64,000 nucleotides of DNA from Gemmobacter megaterium (GCF_900156815.1 NZ_FTOT01000003.1:62001-126000); one strand, 5' to 3'. Positions 15,760 through 25,143 are shown, counted from the stretch's first letter. Numbers and translations: made by a program. Notes: generated by a model from the letters alone, not told the origin.

Positions 15760-16928
15760 GTCCGGCTCTCCATGGCGGGAACGGGGGGATGGGCCGCGCG
15801 AACGGGCGCGGCGCCGAAACGCGCAGGATCATAGGCCGAGAGGTCGGTGGAGGTCTGTCCTGTCAGGATCAGTTCGGCCAGCACCTCGCCCACACCTGGA
15901 CCAGTCTGGAAGCCGTGGCCGCAGAACCCCCAGGCGTGGAACAATCCCGCCGCCGAGGGCGAGGGGCCAAGCATCGGCAGGCCGTCGGGCATATGCGCCT
16001 CTATTCCGGTCCAGGACCGGATGATAGCGGCACCTGCACAGCCCGGCAGCAAGCGTTGCAGCAGTGCTGGGGTGCGGGAAAAGACGGCACTGTCGGGGCG
16101 ACTGCGCCGCCCGTCCGGTGCGATGATGCCATGGCCGCCGCCAAAGATCAGGTTTCCACGTACGCTCTGGCGCAGGTAGATGGCACCGCTGACCAGTCCC
16201 AGAACGGGCATGTGCAGCATTGGTACCGGCTCTGTCACGAACATCTGCGGCGCCTGCACCCGGATGGCGGGAACCGGATCGGGCCCCAATGGCCAGGCCC
16301 CGGTCGCCAGAATGACGTGATCCGCCTCGCATTGGGGGTGTCCCTCGGGGTCAAGCCGCCAGCCGCCGCCAGCGCGGGGGGTCAAGGCGCGGACAGGGCA
16401 GATTTCATGGATCGTGGCACCGTGGCGCCGCGCCGCGCGGGCAAAGGCCGGGGCGACCAGTCGCGGGTTCGCGAACCCGTCGCCCGTACAGAACGATCCG
16501 CCCGCGACATTGCCCCCCAGCCAGGGGAAGCGGCGTGCGAGTTCGGCACGCCCCAGCAGGCGCACGTCCATCCCCGCGTTTCGGCCGATCGGCAGCCAGG
16601 CTTCCAGCACGGCCATCTGATCCTCGGTTTCGGCCAGTTTCAGATGGCCCGGCGTTTCAAGATCGCAGTCATGGCCAAGCAGTTCGGGCAGTCGATGCCA
16701 GATGTGATGCGCCCGTGCGGACAGGGGCAGATCGCCCGCAAGCCGCGCATGACGGCGCACGCCGCCAAAGTTGACGCCGCTGGCATGACTGCCGATACGG
16801 TCGCGTTCGAACAGCGTCACCTCGGCGCCGCCCATAGCCAGGAACAACGCGGCAGAGGCGCCGACGATGCCCCCGCCAATGATGCAGACGCGCGGGCGAT
16901 GGCGCAGGATCGCAGGGGCGGGGATCAT
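15756..16928 (-). CDS. FAD-dependent oxidoreductase, catalytic (beta-type) subunit, DAO family
   Basis: D-amino-acid-oxidase-fold flavoprotein, 390 residues. VCIIGGGIVGASAALFLAMGG (from residue 14) is the FAD dinucleotide fold, then ERDRIGSHASGVNFGGVR, a substrate domain, and HAWGFCGHGFQTGPGVGEVLAEL at the C-terminus. Alone this could be a sarcosine- or glycine-oxidase-like enzyme. It is coupled by 4-bp overlaps to a second flavoprotein with Fe-S ligands, itself coupled to a 2Fe-2S subunit. That trio is the arrangement of HcnABC, opine (octopine/nopaline) oxidases and D-hydroxyproline/proline dehydrogenases. It probably oxidises a secondary amine or imino acid at the inner membrane, passing electrons through the other two subunits. 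Confidence 0.88.
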   Translation of the reverse strand: MIPAPAILRHRPRVCIIGGGIVGASAALFLAMGGAEVTLFERDRIGSHASGVNFGGVRRHARLAGDLPLSARAHHIWHRLPELLGHDCDLETPGHLKLAETEDQMAVLEAWLPIGRNAGMDVRLLGRAELARRFPWLGGNVAGGSFCTGDGFANPRLVAPAFARAARRHGATIHEICPVRALTPRAGGGWRLDPEGHPQCEADHVILATGAWPLGPDPVPAIRVQAPQMFVTEPVPMLHMPVLGLVSGAIYLRQSVRGNLIFGGGHGIIAPDGRRSRPDSAVFSRTPALLQRLLPGCAGAAIIRSWTGIEAHMPDGLPMLGPSPSAAGLFHAWGFCGHGFQTGPGVGEVLAELILTGQTSTDLSAYDPARFGAAPVRAAHPPVPAMESRT

Positions 16929-18331
16929 GCGCCACCTGTCAGGAATGTTGGCAGGGGCAGGGGCTTGACCGGCGCCTGTCCCCGCAATGGGCCAGGCGCG
17001 TCAGGGGGCAGGCCGGCTTCGGCGGCCATCAGCGCCCCGGCGGTGGCGCCGCACAACCTGCCCTGGCACCGACCCATGCCGCAGCGCGTGACCGCCTTGA
17101 GCCGGTTGAGATCCGCCGGACCCCAGATGTCCAGCGCGCGGCGCAAATCGCCCGCGCTGACGCCCTCGCAGCGGCAGACGACGGTTTCATCTGGCATGTC
17201 GCAGATCGCGGCGGGGGGCAGGGCAAAGGCTCGCTCCAGCCCGCGCCGGAACGCTGCGGTTCGTGCAAGCGCCAGCCGCAGAAGCACACGGCGTGGCGCG
17301 CTGGTACGGGCAAGACCCATATCGCGCAACAGGGCACTTGCTGCCATCTCGCCCGCCGCTTCGGCGGAATGGGCCCCGTTGATCCGCACCATGTCGCCCG
17401 CCAGATAGACGCCCGGAATCGGACTGCGGCCCTCGGCATCGGTCGTGCTGTGCCATTGGCCGGATCTTGGGTCAAAGGCAACCGGACAGCCCAGAAGATC
17501 GGCAAGCTGACGCTCGGGCTTCAGCCCGTGGCCCATACCCACCGCATCGCAGCCGACGATGCCGCCGCGCGATCCTGCGCGCCAGTGTACGCTCAGCCCT
17601 TCGGTGCCCTGTTCGATCCGCACGGCCAGCGCGCCTTCGATCATCGGAACGCCCATCCGGCGCAGGTCCAGCGCCATCCGCGCCCCGCGCAGCAGAAGCC
17701 GCGGGCGGGCCAGCATCCGGGGCGCGGCCAGCATCTTGGTGCCAAAGCTGGCCACGTCGATCACTGCGGCAGGCAGGGCGCCTGCCTTGGCATATTGCCA
17801 GGCGACCAGATACAGCAGCGGCCCCGACCCCGCAAAGACCGGGCGCCGCCCGATCAGATGCGCCTGCGCCTTGAGCATGATTTGCGCCCCGCCCAAGGAG
17901 AATACTCCCGGTCGTGTCCAGCCCGGCACGGGAACCACCCGGTCCATGGCGCCGGTGGCCAGCACGACCGTCCGTACCCGCAAGTCCGCGTCAACGCCAT
18001 CCGCACCACGCAGTTGCAATGACAGCGCCCCGCCATCTGCGCGCGCCGCGTTCCAGACCAGCGTTTGCGGACGATAGTCCACCCGGTCGCGGATCGTTTC
18101 GAACATGCGGGCCAGGGCCATGGCGCGTCCGGCATCGGCACCATACAGGGCCGCCGGATCGCGCAGCGCCGCAAGGGGGGGCGGCGGGCGGCGATAGATC
18201 TGTCCTCCCGGCGCGGCGGCCTCGTCCAGCAGGATCGGCCGCAGCCCGGCCGCAACCAGCCGCTGGGCCGCCCGCAACCCGGCGGGACCGGCACCGATGA
18301 CCGCGACAGGCAAGGGGTCAGGCCCGGTCAT
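16925..18331 (-). CDS. FAD/NAD(P)-binding oxidoreductase with C-terminal [2Fe-2S] domain (HcnB/OoxA-like)
   Basis: Large electron-transfer subunit of the heterotrimeric dehydrogenase, 468 residues. It opens with VAVIGAGPAGLRAAQ (FAD fold), a second dinucleotide site follows near residues 160-180, and VYLAGDMVRINGAHSAEAAGEMAA marks the end of the flavin domain. A BFD-like [2Fe-2S] domain then supplies four cysteines: CRC (386, 388) and CGMGRC (417, 422). This matches the alpha-type subunits of cyanide synthase, opine oxidases and hydroxyproline dehydrogenase. It overlaps the downstream flavoprotein by 4 bp and the upstream 2Fe-2S gene by 14 bp. Confidence 0.9.
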   Translation of the reverse strand: MTGPDPLPVAVIGAGPAGLRAAQRLVAAGLRPILLDEAAAPGGQIYRRPPPPLAALRDPAALYGADAGRAMALARMFETIRDRVDYRPQTLVWNAARADGGALSLQLRGADGVDADLRVRTVVLATGAMDRVVPVPGWTRPGVFSLGGAQIMLKAQAHLIGRRPVFAGSGPLLYLVAWQYAKAGALPAAVIDVASFGTKMLAAPRMLARPRLLLRGARMALDLRRMGVPMIEGALAVRIEQGTEGLSVHWRAGSRGGIVGCDAVGMGHGLKPERQLADLLGCPVAFDPRSGQWHSTTDAEGRSPIPGVYLAGDMVRINGAHSAEAAGEMAASALLRDMGLARTSAPRRVLLRLALARTAAFRRGLERAFALPPAAICDMPDETVVCRCEGVSAGDLRRALDIWGPADLNRLKAVTRCGMGRCQGRLCGATAGALMAAEAGLPPDAPGPLRGQAPVKPLPLPTFLTGGA

Positions 18332-18629
18332 CGGGAAACTCCATCAGGACATGCATTCCGGCCTCTGCCAGGGTGGTACAGGCCCGCAGCCTGCGCCCGT
18401 CGGCCAGTGTGACCCAGCACTCCTGACAGGCCCCCATCAGGCAGAACCCGGCCCGCGCGCGAGGTTCGGGGCCAAATTCGGCCCGGCGCACGGCACCGCA
18501 TTCGCGCAGCAACACGGTCAGCAGCGTGTCGCCGGACGCTGCTGTCACGGCCCGGTTGCCGATCTGCATCGGCAACCGGGGCAGATCATCGCGCCCTTGC
18601 AGGTTCAGGCGAATGGGTCTGTAGGTCAT
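18318..18629 (-). CDS. (2Fe-2S)-binding small subunit (HcnA/gamma-subunit-like)
   Basis: Small 103-residue plant-ferredoxin-type protein that carries one [2Fe-2S] cluster for the dehydrogenase complex. Cysteines 63, 68, 71 and 84 give C-x4-C-x2-C-x12-C in GFCLMGACQECWV...RACTT, the same spacing as HcnA and the N-terminal part of sarcosine oxidase alpha. It overlaps the next gene by 14 bp, so translation is coupled and the two products are expected in equal amounts. It lies 17 bp downstream of the aldehyde dehydrogenase gene. Confidence 0.88.
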   Translation of the reverse strand: MTYRPIRLNLQGRDDLPRLPMQIGNRAVTAASGDTLLTVLLRECGAVRRAEFGPEPRARAGFCLMGACQECWVTLADGRRLRACTTLAEAGMHVLMEFPDDRA

Positions 18630-18646
18630 GGCTGTTGCCGTCCAGC

Positions 18647-20221
18647 TTAGTCATGCCACAGGGTCAGGCTTTGTTCCCGCATGAACTGTTGCAGGTAGTA
18701 TGGCCCCAGCCCGCCTTTCGAACTGACCCCCGACCCTTTCCAGCCACAAAAGGTCTGGATCCCCGGCCAGGCACCCGTTGTCGCGCCGCTGGCGCGGTTG
18801 GCATACAGAACGCCCGCCTGGGCCCGGTCAGTAAACAAGGCCAGATCGGCAGGGTCGCGCGTGTAGATACCGGCGGTCAGGCCATAGTCCACGGCATTCC
18901 CCAAGGCGATGGCATCGCCCAGATCATCAAACCGCTGCACGGTTAGGAAGGGCAGGAACAATTCGTCCCGGTGCAGGCGGTGGTCGTCGGGCAGTCCGTC
19001 GACAATGGCGGGCAGCACATACTGGCCGCGATCATGGAAGCCACCTGTCAACCGCTCGCCGCCGAACAGCAGTCGGCCGTCGCGCCGCGCCTCGTCACAG
19101 GCGCGCAGATAGCGGTCCAGGGCCTTGTCGTCGATCAGCGGACCCATGAACACGGTGGCATCTGCCGGGTTGCCGATGCGCACCGCGCGGGCGCGCTCGA
19201 TCAGCCGGGCGATGAAATCGTCATAGACCGCGTTTGCGACGAACGCCCGCGATCCGGCCGAGCATTTCTGCCCCTGAAGCCCGAATGCCGACCGCGCCAT
19301 CCCGGCGGCCGCGACATCCAGATCTGCGCTGGCGGTGACATAGGTCGGGTTCTTGCCGCCCATTTCGGCGATTACCGGGCGGTTGAAGGGGCCGGCGGCC
19401 ACATCGCGCAACAGGCCCATGCCAACCGCGTGACTGCCGGTAAAGGCGATCCCGTCGATGCCTGCATGGCCGGCCAGCGCCCGGCCGGTCGCCCCGTCGC
19501 CGGTGATCATGTTCAGCACGCCATCGGGGATGCCGGCAGCCTGCGCCGCCTCGGCCAGCAGGGCGCCGGTCAGGCCGGCACGGTCGCTGGGCTTGTAGAC
19601 CACGGCATTGCCCGCAACCATCGCCGCCGAGGCCATGTTCGCCGACAGCGCGAGCGGAAAGTTGAACGGGGCGATCACTGCGAACACGCCCAGCGGGCGC
19701 AGCCGGTCGATGGTTTCCTCGTTGTCGAAGGCGCGTTTCATCTGGCGCAGGAAGCCGTGGTTCTCTTCCATCTGGTTGCAATAGTAGCGCACCAGATCGA
19801 CGGCCTCCTCGGCCTCGCCGATGGCTTCCATGCGCGACTTGCCGACCTCGAACAGGCAGGCGGCGGCCAGGGTGAACTTGCGCCGGCTCAGCTCATCGGC
19901 AAAGCCGCGCAGGATCGCGACGCGGTCCTGCCAGGGGCGGGCGGCCCAGGCGGGCTGGGCGGCCCGCGCGGCCTGAACCGCGCGATCCACCATTGCCGCA
20001 TCGGCCACGCCAAAGCGGCCGATCACGATGTCACGGTCGATCGGGCTGACAACCGTTGCCATCGCGCCCGAGGCGACGGGCTGACCGGCGATCAGATGGG
20101 CATGGTCGCGCCCCAGCACCTGGGCACGGGTGTCGTCCAGCACGCCATCGAACAGGCTGTGGACGGCGGTGAAGTCGGCGTTGATGTTCGAATAGGTCAC
20201 GCGGGGCAGTTCGGCGGTCAT
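18647..20221 (-). CDS. P5C-dehydrogenase-like aldehyde dehydrogenase
   Basis: NAD-dependent aldehyde dehydrogenase, 524 residues, of the L-glutamate-gamma-semialdehyde (1-pyrroline-5-carboxylate) dehydrogenase subfamily. The nucleophile sits in GLQGQKCSAGSR (Cys320), a sequence typical of P5CDH rather than general ALDHs, with the general base in EMGGKNP (Glu286) and APFNFPL (184-190). The ATG at 20221 follows GGAAAGGAAAGG; an in-frame ATG seven codons earlier is less likely. Next to a hydroxyproline/proline-dehydrogenase-like trio, this suggests that a ring imino acid or opine is opened to a semialdehyde and then to glutamate or a derivative. That pathway is inferred. Confidence 0.88.
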   Translation of the reverse strand: MTAELPRVTYSNINADFTAVHSLFDGVLDDTRAQVLGRDHAHLIAGQPVASGAMATVVSPIDRDIVIGRFGVADAAMVDRAVQAARAAQPAWAARPWQDRVAILRGFADELSRRKFTLAAACLFEVGKSRMEAIGEAEEAVDLVRYYCNQMEENHGFLRQMKRAFDNEETIDRLRPLGVFAVIAPFNFPLALSANMASAAMVAGNAVVYKPSDRAGLTGALLAEAAQAAGIPDGVLNMITGDGATGRALAGHAGIDGIAFTGSHAVGMGLLRDVAAGPFNRPVIAEMGGKNPTYVTASADLDVAAAGMARSAFGLQGQKCSAGSRAFVANAVYDDFIARLIERARAVRIGNPADATVFMGPLIDDKALDRYLRACDEARRDGRLLFGGERLTGGFHDRGQYVLPAIVDGLPDDHRLHRDELFLPFLTVQRFDDLGDAIALGNAVDYGLTAGIYTRDPADLALFTDRAQAGVLYANRASGATTGAWPGIQTFCGWKGSGVSSKGGLGPYYLQQFMREQSLTLWHD

Positions 20222-20238
20222 GGGCCTTTCCTTTCCGG

Positions 20239-21975
20239 TCAATTGGCGGCTGCGGCGGGTTGCGTTTCGGGGTCGAGCCCATAGTCGCGGATCGCTGCCT
20301 GCCGCGAGATCAGCCCGGCGCGATAGTCGGCGCGGATCCGGGCGGGGTCGCGCTCGGCGGGGTTGCCATAGCCGCCGCCGCCAGGGCTGACATGGGTGAC
20401 GGTATCGCCGCGGCGCAGGAATTCGACATCGCCGATGGCATGGGGCAGGCGGCGTTCATCGGGCGTGCCGCGATTGATGATCCAGCCGCCGCCATCGGCC
20501 GCCAGCCCGCCCATCATGCCCTGAGGCGTGATCACCGATTTCTGCGAGGTATGGTGGAACAGCGGCTTTTCCCCCAGCACGCGGTATTCCAGCACCTGCC
20601 CCATGCCCCCGCGCCAGCGCCCGGCGCCGCCGGTATCGGGGGCGAATTCGCGGCGCAGATACAGCACCGGCGCCTCGATCTCGGTTGCCTCGATGGGGGG
20701 GATCGGGCAGTTCGTCACATGACAGGACATCACGTCGATGCCATCGGCAAAGGCGGTCGCGCCAATGCCGCCCGGCACCACCTCGGAGGCGACGCCGATT
20801 TCCCCGGTATCCAGATTGGGCGCGACGGTCGAGTTGTAGAGGCAGCCGCAACTGTCGGCCATCGCCCGTTCCGGCGCGGCCTGGGCAATTGCGCCCATCA
20901 CCAGATCGACAATGGAATGGCACACGATCATGCGCTGGAAACAGGCCGCCGGAAGCTGGGCGTTCACCAGCGAGCCCTTGGGCGCGATGATATGCACCGG
21001 GGCCTTGCAACCTTCGGTGTTGGCAATATCGGGGTCGGTGATGCATTTCATCACATAATAGGTTGCAGCCATGGTGGCCGATAGCGGCGCGTTGATCGGC
21101 CCTTCGATCTGCGGATCGGTGCCGGTGAAATCGAATGTCACCTCGTCGCCAGATACGGTCATTGCCAGTTTCAGCGTATAGGGCCCGCCCTTGGCGCCAT
21201 CGTCGAGGATCTGTTCCTCGTGCTGGTATGTGCCATCGGGGATCGTGGCAATCTGGGCGCGGGTGCGCCGTTCAGATTGATCTATCAGCGCATCGAAACA
21301 GGCTAGAACGGTTTCCTGCCCGTAGCTGTCGAACAGCCGGGTGAATTCCTGCGCGCCGACCTGAATGCCGGCGGCCTCGCCCATCAGGTCGTTTTCCAGA
21401 ATGCTGGGCACCCGGCTGTTGTTCAGGATCAGTGCCATCAGCGCCTCGTCCCGTTTCCCCTCACGGATCAGTTTGAGCGGCGGGATGCGCAAACCCTCTT
21501 GCCAGATCTCGACGCCCCAGCCGCGGGTGCCCATCCACATCGCGCCGATGTCCATGTGATGCACGTTCAGCGCGGTAAAGCCGACCAGCCGCCCCCGGTG
21601 GAACACCGGGTGAAAGGCGATGATGTCGTTGGTGTGGTGCGACGACAGCGATTCACCCCCGGCATAGGGATCGTTGGTGATGACCACGTCGCCCGGCCGC
21701 CAGGTGTCCAGCGGGTAATAGTGATCCAGCACCGTGCGCAGGGTGATGCCGATGCAGTTGAGGTGGATGGGAATACTGGCGCTTTCCGACAGCAGACGGC
21801 CCTGTCCGTCGAACAGCGCGGCCGAGCAGTCCTCCATCTCCTTGATGATGTAGGACGTCCCCGAACGGATCATCCTGCCTGCGATCTGTTCGGCGATCAT
21901 GGTCAGCGCATTGCGGACGATTTCCAGCGTGATCGGATTTACCGCCGGGGCGGTCGTCGTGGTCTGGTTGGTCAT
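20239..21975 (-). CDS. hyuB: Hydantoinase B/5-oxoprolinase family subunit
   Basis: Large subunit of an ATP-dependent cyclic-amide hydrolase, 578 residues. It opens with NPITLEIVRNALTMIAEQIAGRMIRSGTS, the standard HyuB start. It continues with GRLLSESASIPIHLN, GDVVITNDPYAGG, LNVHHMDIGAMWMG and the late RREFAPDTGGAGRWRGGMGQ and VSPGGGGYGNP segments. It pairs with HyuA directly upstream (19-bp gap). Family members hydrolyse hydantoins, N-methylhydantoin, 5-oxoproline or acetone (carboxylase). The proximity of a P5CDH-like enzyme makes 5-oxoproline-like lactams attractive, but the substrate is not proven. Its ATG has only a weak AAGAGC ribosome site, consistent with coupling to hyuA. Confidence 0.93.
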   Translation of the reverse strand: MTNQTTTTAPAVNPITLEIVRNALTMIAEQIAGRMIRSGTSYIIKEMEDCSAALFDGQGRLLSESASIPIHLNCIGITLRTVLDHYYPLDTWRPGDVVITNDPYAGGESLSSHHTNDIIAFHPVFHRGRLVGFTALNVHHMDIGAMWMGTRGWGVEIWQEGLRIPPLKLIREGKRDEALMALILNNSRVPSILENDLMGEAAGIQVGAQEFTRLFDSYGQETVLACFDALIDQSERRTRAQIATIPDGTYQHEEQILDDGAKGGPYTLKLAMTVSGDEVTFDFTGTDPQIEGPINAPLSATMAATYYVMKCITDPDIANTEGCKAPVHIIAPKGSLVNAQLPAACFQRMIVCHSIVDLVMGAIAQAAPERAMADSCGCLYNSTVAPNLDTGEIGVASEVVPGGIGATAFADGIDVMSCHVTNCPIPPIEATEIEAPVLYLRREFAPDTGGAGRWRGGMGQVLEYRVLGEKPLFHHTSQKSVITPQGMMGGLAADGGGWIINRGTPDERRLPHAIGDVEFLRRGDTVTHVSPGGGGYGNPAERDPARIRADYRAGLISRQAAIRDYGLDPETQPAAAAN

Positions 21976-21994
21976 GGGAAGCTCTTTCGAATGC

Positions 21995-24064
21995 TCAGCC
22001 TTCGGTCCGTTCGACATGGGCATGGCGCCAGGTGTCCCAGGTCGCGGTCCAGCCGGGAGGGATGACGCAGGTCGATCCGGGGTATTCGACAATGGCCGGT
22101 CCGGCGACCTGAGCCCCGGCCGCAATTTCGGTAAAGCGGTAGACTGGCCAGTCGGCCCCATCATGTCCCGCACCATAGAGCACGCGGCGATGGCCGCTGA
22201 CGGGCGGGCGGGCGCCGGTCTGCGGCGCATGTTCGGGCCAGGGCAACGCTGGCGGGGTGCTGGTCGCGGTGACACGCAGGTTCACCGTTTCGACCGCATG
22301 ATGGTCCAGACGGTAGCCATAGACCCGCTCATGCTCGGCGTGGAATTTTTCGGCCATGCTGTCCAGCAAGGCACCGTCAATCCCGGTCGCAGGCAGCGGC
22401 AGCGTCAGCTCATAGGCCTGTCCGCGATAGCGCAGGTCTATGGCGCGCAGGACGCTTGTTTCGGCATCGGCAACGCCCTGACCCTGCAGCACGGCGGCGG
22501 CCTCGTCCATCAGCGCATCGAACGCGCGGGCCAAGGAGGCGGCATCAGCTGATTCCAGCGGCTCGACGCGGGTGCGCACCATGTCGTGGCGCACTTCGGC
22601 CGCCAGCAGCCCCGAGGCCGAGACATTGCCGGGCGCGGCCGGGATCAGCACGCGGCGCATCCCCATCGCCTCGGCCAGGCTGACCGCGTGCAGCGGTCCG
22701 GCGCCGCCAAAGCCGATCAGCGTGTGCCCGCGCGGGTCGATGCCGCGCTGGACCGAAACCAGCTTGATCGCATTGACCATATGCGCCTCGGCAATGGCCA
22801 GCACGCCAAGGGCAGCCTCCTCCACGCTCAGGCCCAGCGGATCGGCGATCTTTTCCTTCATCGCCCGTGCCGCCAGATCACGCGACAGCACGCGGTCGCC
22901 GTTCAGGAAGTAGTCGCCGTTCAGCCGCCCGCACAGCAGGTTGGCATCGGTGACGGTCGGATTTTCACCGCCCTGACCATAGCACACCGGCCCCGGCACC
23001 GATCCGGCGCTGCGCGGGCCGACCTTCAGCCCGCCGCCTGCGTCCAGCCAGGCGATCGACCCGCCGCCTGCGCCGATCGTCACCAGATCCAGCATTGGCA
23101 GCAGCACCGGATAGCCCGCCAGCGTCCCGCGCGTGGTCGAGAACGGCACGTTTTGCGAAATCAGCGCCACATCCGACGAGGTGCCGCCCATGTCGAAGGT
23201 GATCGCATCGCTGACCCCTGCGGCCCGTGCCAGCGCATTGCCGCCCACGATGCCCGCGACCGGCCCCGAATGGGTGACGGCGGCCGGCAGCGTCTTGGCC
23301 AGATCAAAGTTCATGATGCCGCCGTTGCCGCGCATGATGAACGGTGTGCGGTGAACGCCCTCGGCGCCCAGCCGCCCGGCCAGCCCGTTCAGGTGCGCGA
23401 TCATCGGGGCCAGAACAAAGGCATTCAGCGCCGTGGTCGAGCTGCGCTCGTATTCTCGGAACTCCCGCGCCACATCGGACGACAGGGTCACTGGCACGCC
23501 CGGCATCTCCTCTGAGGCAATCGCGGCGAGGCGCTGTTCGTGCGCGGGGTTGGCATAGGCATTCAGCAGGCAGACGGCCACTGCCTGAACCCCTTCGGCG
23601 CGCAGGGCGCGCATTTCTGCGCGCGCGGCGGCCTCGTCCAGCGGTTCGACGATGCGGCCCTTGTGGTCGATGCGTTCCGGCACGCCCCGGCGCAGTGCGC
23701 GCGGCACCAGCGGGCGCAGGGGGCGCCAGTGGATATCGTAGATATTGGGCTTACGTACCGCCCGTCCGATGGCCAGCACATCGCGGAACCCGCCGCTGGT
23801 CAGCAGGCCGATCTTCAGATCCTGTTCCTCGACAATGATGTTCGTCACCAGCGTGGTGCCGTAGTGAAAGACAACCTCGTTGGCCGCCGCCGCATCCTGC
23901 CGGCCTGCCTCGCGCAGGACGCGGGTGATGCCGGACAGAATGCCATCGGAAAGATCCGTTGGCGTGGTCGGAACCTTCAGCGTGTGAAAGATCCCTGCCT
24001 TGCGATCCAGCAGCACGATGTCCGTGTGTGTGCCGCCGGTATCGACGCCTATCTGCACTGTCAT
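21995..24064 (-). CDS. hyuA: Hydantoinase A/5-oxoprolinase family subunit
   Basis: ATP-binding subunit, 689 residues, of the HyuAB hydrolase. It has the acetate/sugar-kinase-like nucleotide motifs IGVDTGGTHTDIVL at the N-terminus and ITFDMGGTSSDVAL in the middle, the hydantoinase A core (HYGTTLVTN, REYERSSTTALNA, GGNALARAAG) and a C-terminal domain. It is the first gene of a minus-strand unit that runs hyuA, hyuB, P5CDH-like, 2Fe-2S, FAD, FAD, aminotransferase with gaps of 19 bp or less. A sigma-70-like promoter and an operator-like inverted repeat lie 31-97 bp upstream. The same repeat controls the IclR-adjacent transporter. Confidence 0.93.
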   Translation of the reverse strand: MTVQIGVDTGGTHTDIVLLDRKAGIFHTLKVPTTPTDLSDGILSGITRVLREAGRQDAAAANEVVFHYGTTLVTNIIVEEQDLKIGLLTSGGFRDVLAIGRAVRKPNIYDIHWRPLRPLVPRALRRGVPERIDHKGRIVEPLDEAAARAEMRALRAEGVQAVAVCLLNAYANPAHEQRLAAIASEEMPGVPVTLSSDVAREFREYERSSTTALNAFVLAPMIAHLNGLAGRLGAEGVHRTPFIMRGNGGIMNFDLAKTLPAAVTHSGPVAGIVGGNALARAAGVSDAITFDMGGTSSDVALISQNVPFSTTRGTLAGYPVLLPMLDLVTIGAGGGSIAWLDAGGGLKVGPRSAGSVPGPVCYGQGGENPTVTDANLLCGRLNGDYFLNGDRVLSRDLAARAMKEKIADPLGLSVEEAALGVLAIAEAHMVNAIKLVSVQRGIDPRGHTLIGFGGAGPLHAVSLAEAMGMRRVLIPAAPGNVSASGLLAAEVRHDMVRTRVEPLESADAASLARAFDALMDEAAAVLQGQGVADAETSVLRAIDLRYRGQAYELTLPLPATGIDGALLDSMAEKFHAEHERVYGYRLDHHAVETVNLRVTATSTPPALPWPEHAPQTGARPPVSGHRRVLYGAGHDGADWPVYRFTEIAAGAQVAGPAIVEYPGSTCVIPPGWTATWDTWRHAHVERTEG

Positions 24065-24094
24065 CTCAGTCCTCTCCGCCTCGACTTACGCGAA

Positions 24095-24130
24095 TGTGCG
24101 ATTATCGCCCCATAGTGCGGATCGCGCACA
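24095..24130. promoter_or_regulatory. Operator-like inverted repeat upstream of hyuA (copy 1)
   Basis: The site begins TGTGCG and ends CGCACA, a perfect pair of 6-bp arms in a 36-bp element, with TATCG-type half-site sequence after the left arm. It lies two bases downstream of the hyuA -10 on the minus strand, so bound protein would block transcription. A second 36-bp element with identical arms precedes the peptide transporter operon (25173-25208). The IclR-family gene between them is the likely binder. Confidence 0.65.
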
Positions 24131-24132
24131 AA

Positions 24133-24161
24133 TTGCTAGGCGCCCTTGCGAGACCTGTCAA
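24133..24161 (-). promoter_or_regulatory. Promoter of the hyuA operon
   Basis: On the minus strand, a perfect TTGACA (24161-24156) is followed after 17 bp by TAGCAA (24138-24133). The operator-like repeat starts two bases later. Geometry and sequence match the promoter in front of the transporter operon at 25144. Confidence 0.6.
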
Positions 24162-24257
24162 CAGTCCATTTCACCCAAAGGGCAAATCTGGCCTGCTTGC
24201 CCTTTGTCTGTTGCGGGGGGTATCGTGCGGTGTCGCATGGAAGAGGTGGTGCAGATC

Positions 24258-25046
24258 ATGGACGATGAGGCAGACAAGACCGCGCGCGACGGCGATCTAT
24301 TGCAGACCCTGATGCGCGGGCTGTCGGTCATTGCCTGCTTTGATCGTCTGTCGCCGCGCATGACGCCTACCGAAGTGGCCCGGCGCACAAACCTGACCCG
24401 TGCGGCCGCGCGGCGGATTTTGCTGACGCTGGTGCACACGGGACATGCGACGACCGACGGCAAGACCTTCGAGCTAACAGCCCGAGTGCTGGAATTGGGC
24501 TATGCCTACCTGTCTTCGTTCGGATTGCCGGAAATCGCGCGGTCCACCATGGAAAGCGTCGCACGTGAGGTCGGAGAAGCCTGTTCATTGGGAGTGCTGA
24601 ACCAGGCCGACATCGTTTACATCGGTCGGGTCGAACCCCCGCGCCTGAGCGCCCGGCCGACGGCGGGAATCGGCCTGCGCCTGCCCGCCCATGCGATGGC
24701 GATGGGGCAGGTCATGCTGGCCGCATTGGCCGATGATGAACTGGATGCGCTGCTGAGCGCCTGGCCGCCGCAGGCGCTGACCGAATACACCATCACCAGC
24801 CGCGATGCGTTGCTGGCGCGCATAGATCAGGTCCGCCAGCAGGGCTATTCCTTCCAGGATCAGGAATTCGAGCTGGGATCCCGGTCCATTGCTGTGCCTG
24901 TGCGCGACCGGCGCAACCGGGTCATCGCTGCACTGGCGGTCGGCGCGTCGATCGGAAGATGCAGCGTCGAGGACATGGTGGACCGAATCCTGCCTGTCCT
25001 GCGCCGCGCTGCACGCGAGATCGAGCGGCCCGCCGGCCTGCTATAA
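24258..25046 (+). CDS. IclR family transcriptional regulator
   Basis: A 262-residue regulator with an N-terminal winged HTH (residues about 15-75: LMRGLSVIACFDRLSPRMTPTEVARRTNLTRAAARRILLTLVHTG) and a C-terminal IclR effector domain (SLGVLNQADIVYIGRVEPPRLS, RLPAHAMAMGQVMLAAL, SIAVPVRDRRNRVIAALAVG). The sequence is closest in style to the PcaR/PobR branch. The ATG at 24258 follows GAGGTGG; a start seven codons earlier is possible. It is divergent from hyuA and upstream of the second peptide transporter. The 36-bp inverted repeats on both sides are its best candidate sites, so it probably senses the imported compound or its product. Confidence 0.92.
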   Translation: MDDEADKTARDGDLLQTLMRGLSVIACFDRLSPRMTPTEVARRTNLTRAAARRILLTLVHTGHATTDGKTFELTARVLELGYAYLSSFGLPEIARSTMESVAREVGEACSLGVLNQADIVYIGRVEPPRLSARPTAGIGLRLPAHAMAMGQVMLAALADDELDALLSAWPPQALTEYTITSRDALLARIDQVRQQGYSFQDQEFELGSRSIAVPVRDRRNRVIAALAVGASIGRCSVEDMVDRILPVLRRAAREIERPAGLL

Positions 25047-25143
25047 GGGCTGCCGGGGCGCATCAGTCCGGCCTTCCGACATCCGTCTCGCCATTCTTTC
25101 TGCCCCTGGTCATGGCTGTCTGCCGATGAGGCGACATCATGGG

